Assembly: GCA_002900555.1 (NCBI GenBank) | Contig: MUGD01000101.1 | Coordinates: 1-6,917 of the forward strand | DNA: 6,917 bases | From: Thermoplasmata archaeon M9B2D | Lineage (GTDB): Archaea; Thermoplasmatota; E2; DHVEG-1 | Direction: 5' to 3' | In this document: positions 5,873 to 6,917 of the stretch, in pieces | Layout of the letters: each line of letters starts with the position of its first letter | Position numbering within the stretch: position 1 is the stretch's first letter | Made by a program: the position numbers and the translations under genes | The notes under the pieces: generated by a model | What the model was told of the DNA's origin: nothing | The model's database searches: none | The model's input: the letters and a program-made list of their open reading frames with translations, nothing else

Positions 5873-6319
5873 CTACGATCTACTGAGTTCTGTACCAAAA
5901 ACCTTGGTGATTTGTTTTAACTCTTGTAAACTAATAATCCGTTTACAATGAAGATGATTGATAAATGCTTGTGCAGCTTCGCTTTCTTTTCCTTCGAAAT
6001 AGAGGATGTTTTTCTTGTAAACATTTATGCGATGGATTGTTGGGAAATATTTTTTCAATGTGATGAAGCGGCATTGAAAGTTGTCATGCGAAGAAAAACA
6101 ATAGCCTTTGGTAAGCAACTTTTGAAGAATATCGAGTGTTTTCCCTCGTATCCCAGGCCATCCACAGTGAGTACTAGGAATGTCTTTCGTCCAATTATAT
6201 ATTGTCGCGGATGTGACATGAAGCTCCTTTGCTATCTGAAACTTGGTTTTCCCGGTTTTTATTTTCCGTCGAATCCATCCCCGCTTTGCAGGAGAAATAT
6301 ACACTGGATTTTGTGTCAT
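5873..6319 (-). CDS. Helix-turn-helix DNA-binding protein with unrecognised C-terminal domain
   Basis: From ATG 6319 this is a 148-residue basic protein. Residues about 24-47 (KTKFQIAKELHV, then TSATIYNWTKDI) form a homeodomain-like helix-turn-helix of the kind found in resolvases, transposases and small regulators. GWPGIRGKTLDILQKLL (53-69) follows. The rest, residues 70-148, alternates short strands and helices (FITLKKYFPTI, NILYFEGKESEAAQAFI, LQELKQITKVFG) and matches no domain I can name. The frame is open to 6376, but a TATA box at 6350-6341 predicts a transcript starting near 6318, so ATG 6319 is preferred. The gene is visibly more AT-rich than its neighbours, which may mean transfer or a foreign origin. 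No catalytic triad of a recombinase is visible. A regulator is most likely; a mobile-element remnant is possible. Confidence 0.65.
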   Translation of the reverse strand: MTQNPVYISPAKRGWIRRKIKTGKTKFQIAKELHVTSATIYNWTKDIPSTHCGWPGIRGKTLDILQKLLTKGYCFSSHDNFQCRFITLKKYFPTIHRINVYKKNILYFEGKESEAAQAFINHLHCKRIISLQELKQITKVFGTELSRS

Positions 6320-6340
6320 CACTAAAGAGTAAAAAACACC

Positions 6341-6350
6341 TATAAAAAAA
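6341..6350 (-). promoter_or_regulatory. TATA box of the helix-turn-helix gene
   Basis: On the minus strand TTTTTTTATA reads toward the gene. Its centre is about 25 bases before ATG 6319, so the mRNA would be leaderless or nearly so. This supports ATG 6319 over the upstream ATG at 6376, which lies beyond the promoter. A palindrome sits 10 bases upstream. Confidence 0.5.
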
Positions 6351-6360
6351 TACTGGAAAA

Positions 6361-6380
6361 TCAGGTGATAAATCACCTGA
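6361..6380. repeat. Near-perfect 20 bp palindrome: terminator hairpin and/or operator
   Basis: Nine-base arms TCAGGTGAT and ATCACCTGA are separated by two bases (AA). On the minus strand the hairpin is followed by TTTTCC, and a run of seven T (TATTTTTTTATA) comes 10 bases later. It lies 36 bases after the stop codon of the surface-protein gene, so it would make a good terminator for that gene. The same palindrome lies just upstream of the TATA box of the helix-turn-helix gene, where a dimeric regulator could bind. The symmetry is seen directly; both roles are inferred. Confidence 0.6.
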
Positions 6381-6416
6381 CTTTCGAGGGTTTTTATTCA
6401 CTACAGGAATGTTATG

Positions 6417-6917
6417 TTACGTTTTACTGAACTGCCACCATGCTTCCAGCTTGGTTTGATCGCTTGTGTTAAGGATGTTTCCTTCAGGGTCTCTGAATGC
6501 TGCGTGCACACGATACAAGCCGGGTCCATTCATCAGATCTGATGCTCTCACCTGTCCATTGAAGATGGTGTCAAGTCCCAGTTGACAGCTGCTGTTAATG
6601 CTGCGTGACGTGGTCTCATTGATGGTGTCATTGTCTACGATCCAGCTCTCCAGAGTCTCGTTGTAATACTGCACCTGCATCAACAAATACCCACTAATAT
6701 CTGTCTCACCGGTATTCTCGATCTTCGACTGATACCCTGTATAGAATTTGTACACGCTACTCCAAGTTGAGAGGGTGCCGTCATCTGCTTTGACCTTCCA
6801 GTACCACCACTGGCCGTTCACCGACGCGTTCAAAAACCTCTGACGATACACACCATTACAGACACTGCTGTTGCTGCCGAACTGCAGCCAGGTCGACGGG
6901 TTCACATACGTCACCAC
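6417..6917 (-). CDS. C-terminal part of a large secreted surface protein, 5'-truncated by the window edge
   Basis: The frame is open to the right edge, so the GTG at 6917 is an internal Val codon and not a start; 166 residues are visible. The first 60 residues resemble the end of a fibronectin-III-like beta-sandwich (NGQWWYWKVKADDG, WSSVYKFYTG). A second domain follows (ISGYLLMQVQYYNETLESWIVDNDTINE, LGLDTIFNGQVRASDL, GPGLYRVHAAFRDPEGNIL), which looks like a repeated beta-sandwich from archaeal surface proteins that often carry DUF2341-type domains upstream. Seven N-x-S/T sequons in 166 residues point to heavy N-glycosylation outside the cell. There is no C-terminal membrane anchor, so the protein is either released or held by its missing N-terminal part. 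Function is unknown. Confidence 0.72.
   Translation of the reverse strand: MVTYVNPSTWLQFGSNSSVCNGVYRQRFLNASVNGQWWYWKVKADDGTLSTWSSVYKFYTGYQSKIENTGETDISGYLLMQVQYYNETLESWIVDNDTINETTSRSINSSCQLGLDTIFNGQVRASDLMNGPGLYRVHAAFRDPEGNILNTSDQTKLEAWWQFSKT

Noticed and set aside
5948..6325. Open frame of 125 codons on the plus strand antisense to the helix-turn-helix gene
   Set aside because: The translation is rich in Cys and Phe without domain pattern, and the minus strand has a helix-turn-helix and a well-placed TATA box.
1..6917. CRISPR array, insertion sequence ends or long direct repeats
   Set aside because: No regularly spaced direct repeats, terminal inverted repeats flanking a transposase, or target duplications were found on reading the window.

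Overview
The window looks like a chromosomal segment of a euryarchaeon, most plausibly a Thermoplasmatota-type sediment lineage. The evidence is archaeal aIF1A, RIO1 kinase and Dim2/Pno1-type KH genes in one cluster, TATA-box promoters placed so that transcripts would be nearly leaderless, oligo-T termination sites, and secreted beta-helix and Asn-glycosylation-rich surface proteins. The lineage below 'archaeon' is an inference from resemblance, not from a search.

Layout, left to right. (1) Positions 3-986 (+) hold the 3' part of a secreted NosD-like right-handed beta-helix protein that is open at the left edge. (2) Positions 1105-3027 (+) hold a two-gene unit: a thiolase-superfamily enzyme and a DUF35 zinc-ribbon/OB-fold protein, with no gap between them. 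The position where thiolases carry their nucleophilic cysteine reads glycine. The 5' leader of this unit can form competing hairpins. (3) Positions 3071-3418 (-) hold a short stand-alone receiver-like protein. It lacks the phospho-acceptor aspartate and appears to lack about 20 residues of the central fold. (4) Positions 3484-5724 (+) hold a tightly packed operon: HD-domain phosphohydrolase, aIF1A, RIO1 kinase and a two-KH-domain RNA-binding protein. The last three are universal archaeal translation-initiation and small-subunit maturation factors. (5) Positions 5873-6319 (-) hold an AT-rich helix-turn-helix protein with an unrecognised C-terminal domain. (6) Positions 6417-6917 (-) hold the C-terminal part of a secreted surface protein that is open at the right edge.

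How the parts work together. The thiolase-like and DUF35 proteins almost certainly form one complex acting on acyl-CoA, but the missing cysteine argues against ordinary thiolysis. The translation operon couples initiation (aIF1A) with 30S maturation (RIO1, KH protein), and an uncharacterised HD hydrolase is transcribed first. The pseudo-receiver is transcribed divergently from this operon from a 40-65 bp control region, so the two promoters may influence each other. A near-perfect 20 bp palindrome at 6361-6380 lies where it could both terminate the surface-protein gene and act as an operator for the helix-turn-helix gene.

No rRNA, tRNA, CRISPR array, insertion sequence or recognisable origin was seen. 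No stretch longer than 300 bases lacks a gene. The best candidates for undescribed biology are the Cys-less thiolase/DUF35 pair with its structured leader, and the shortened pseudo-receiver.
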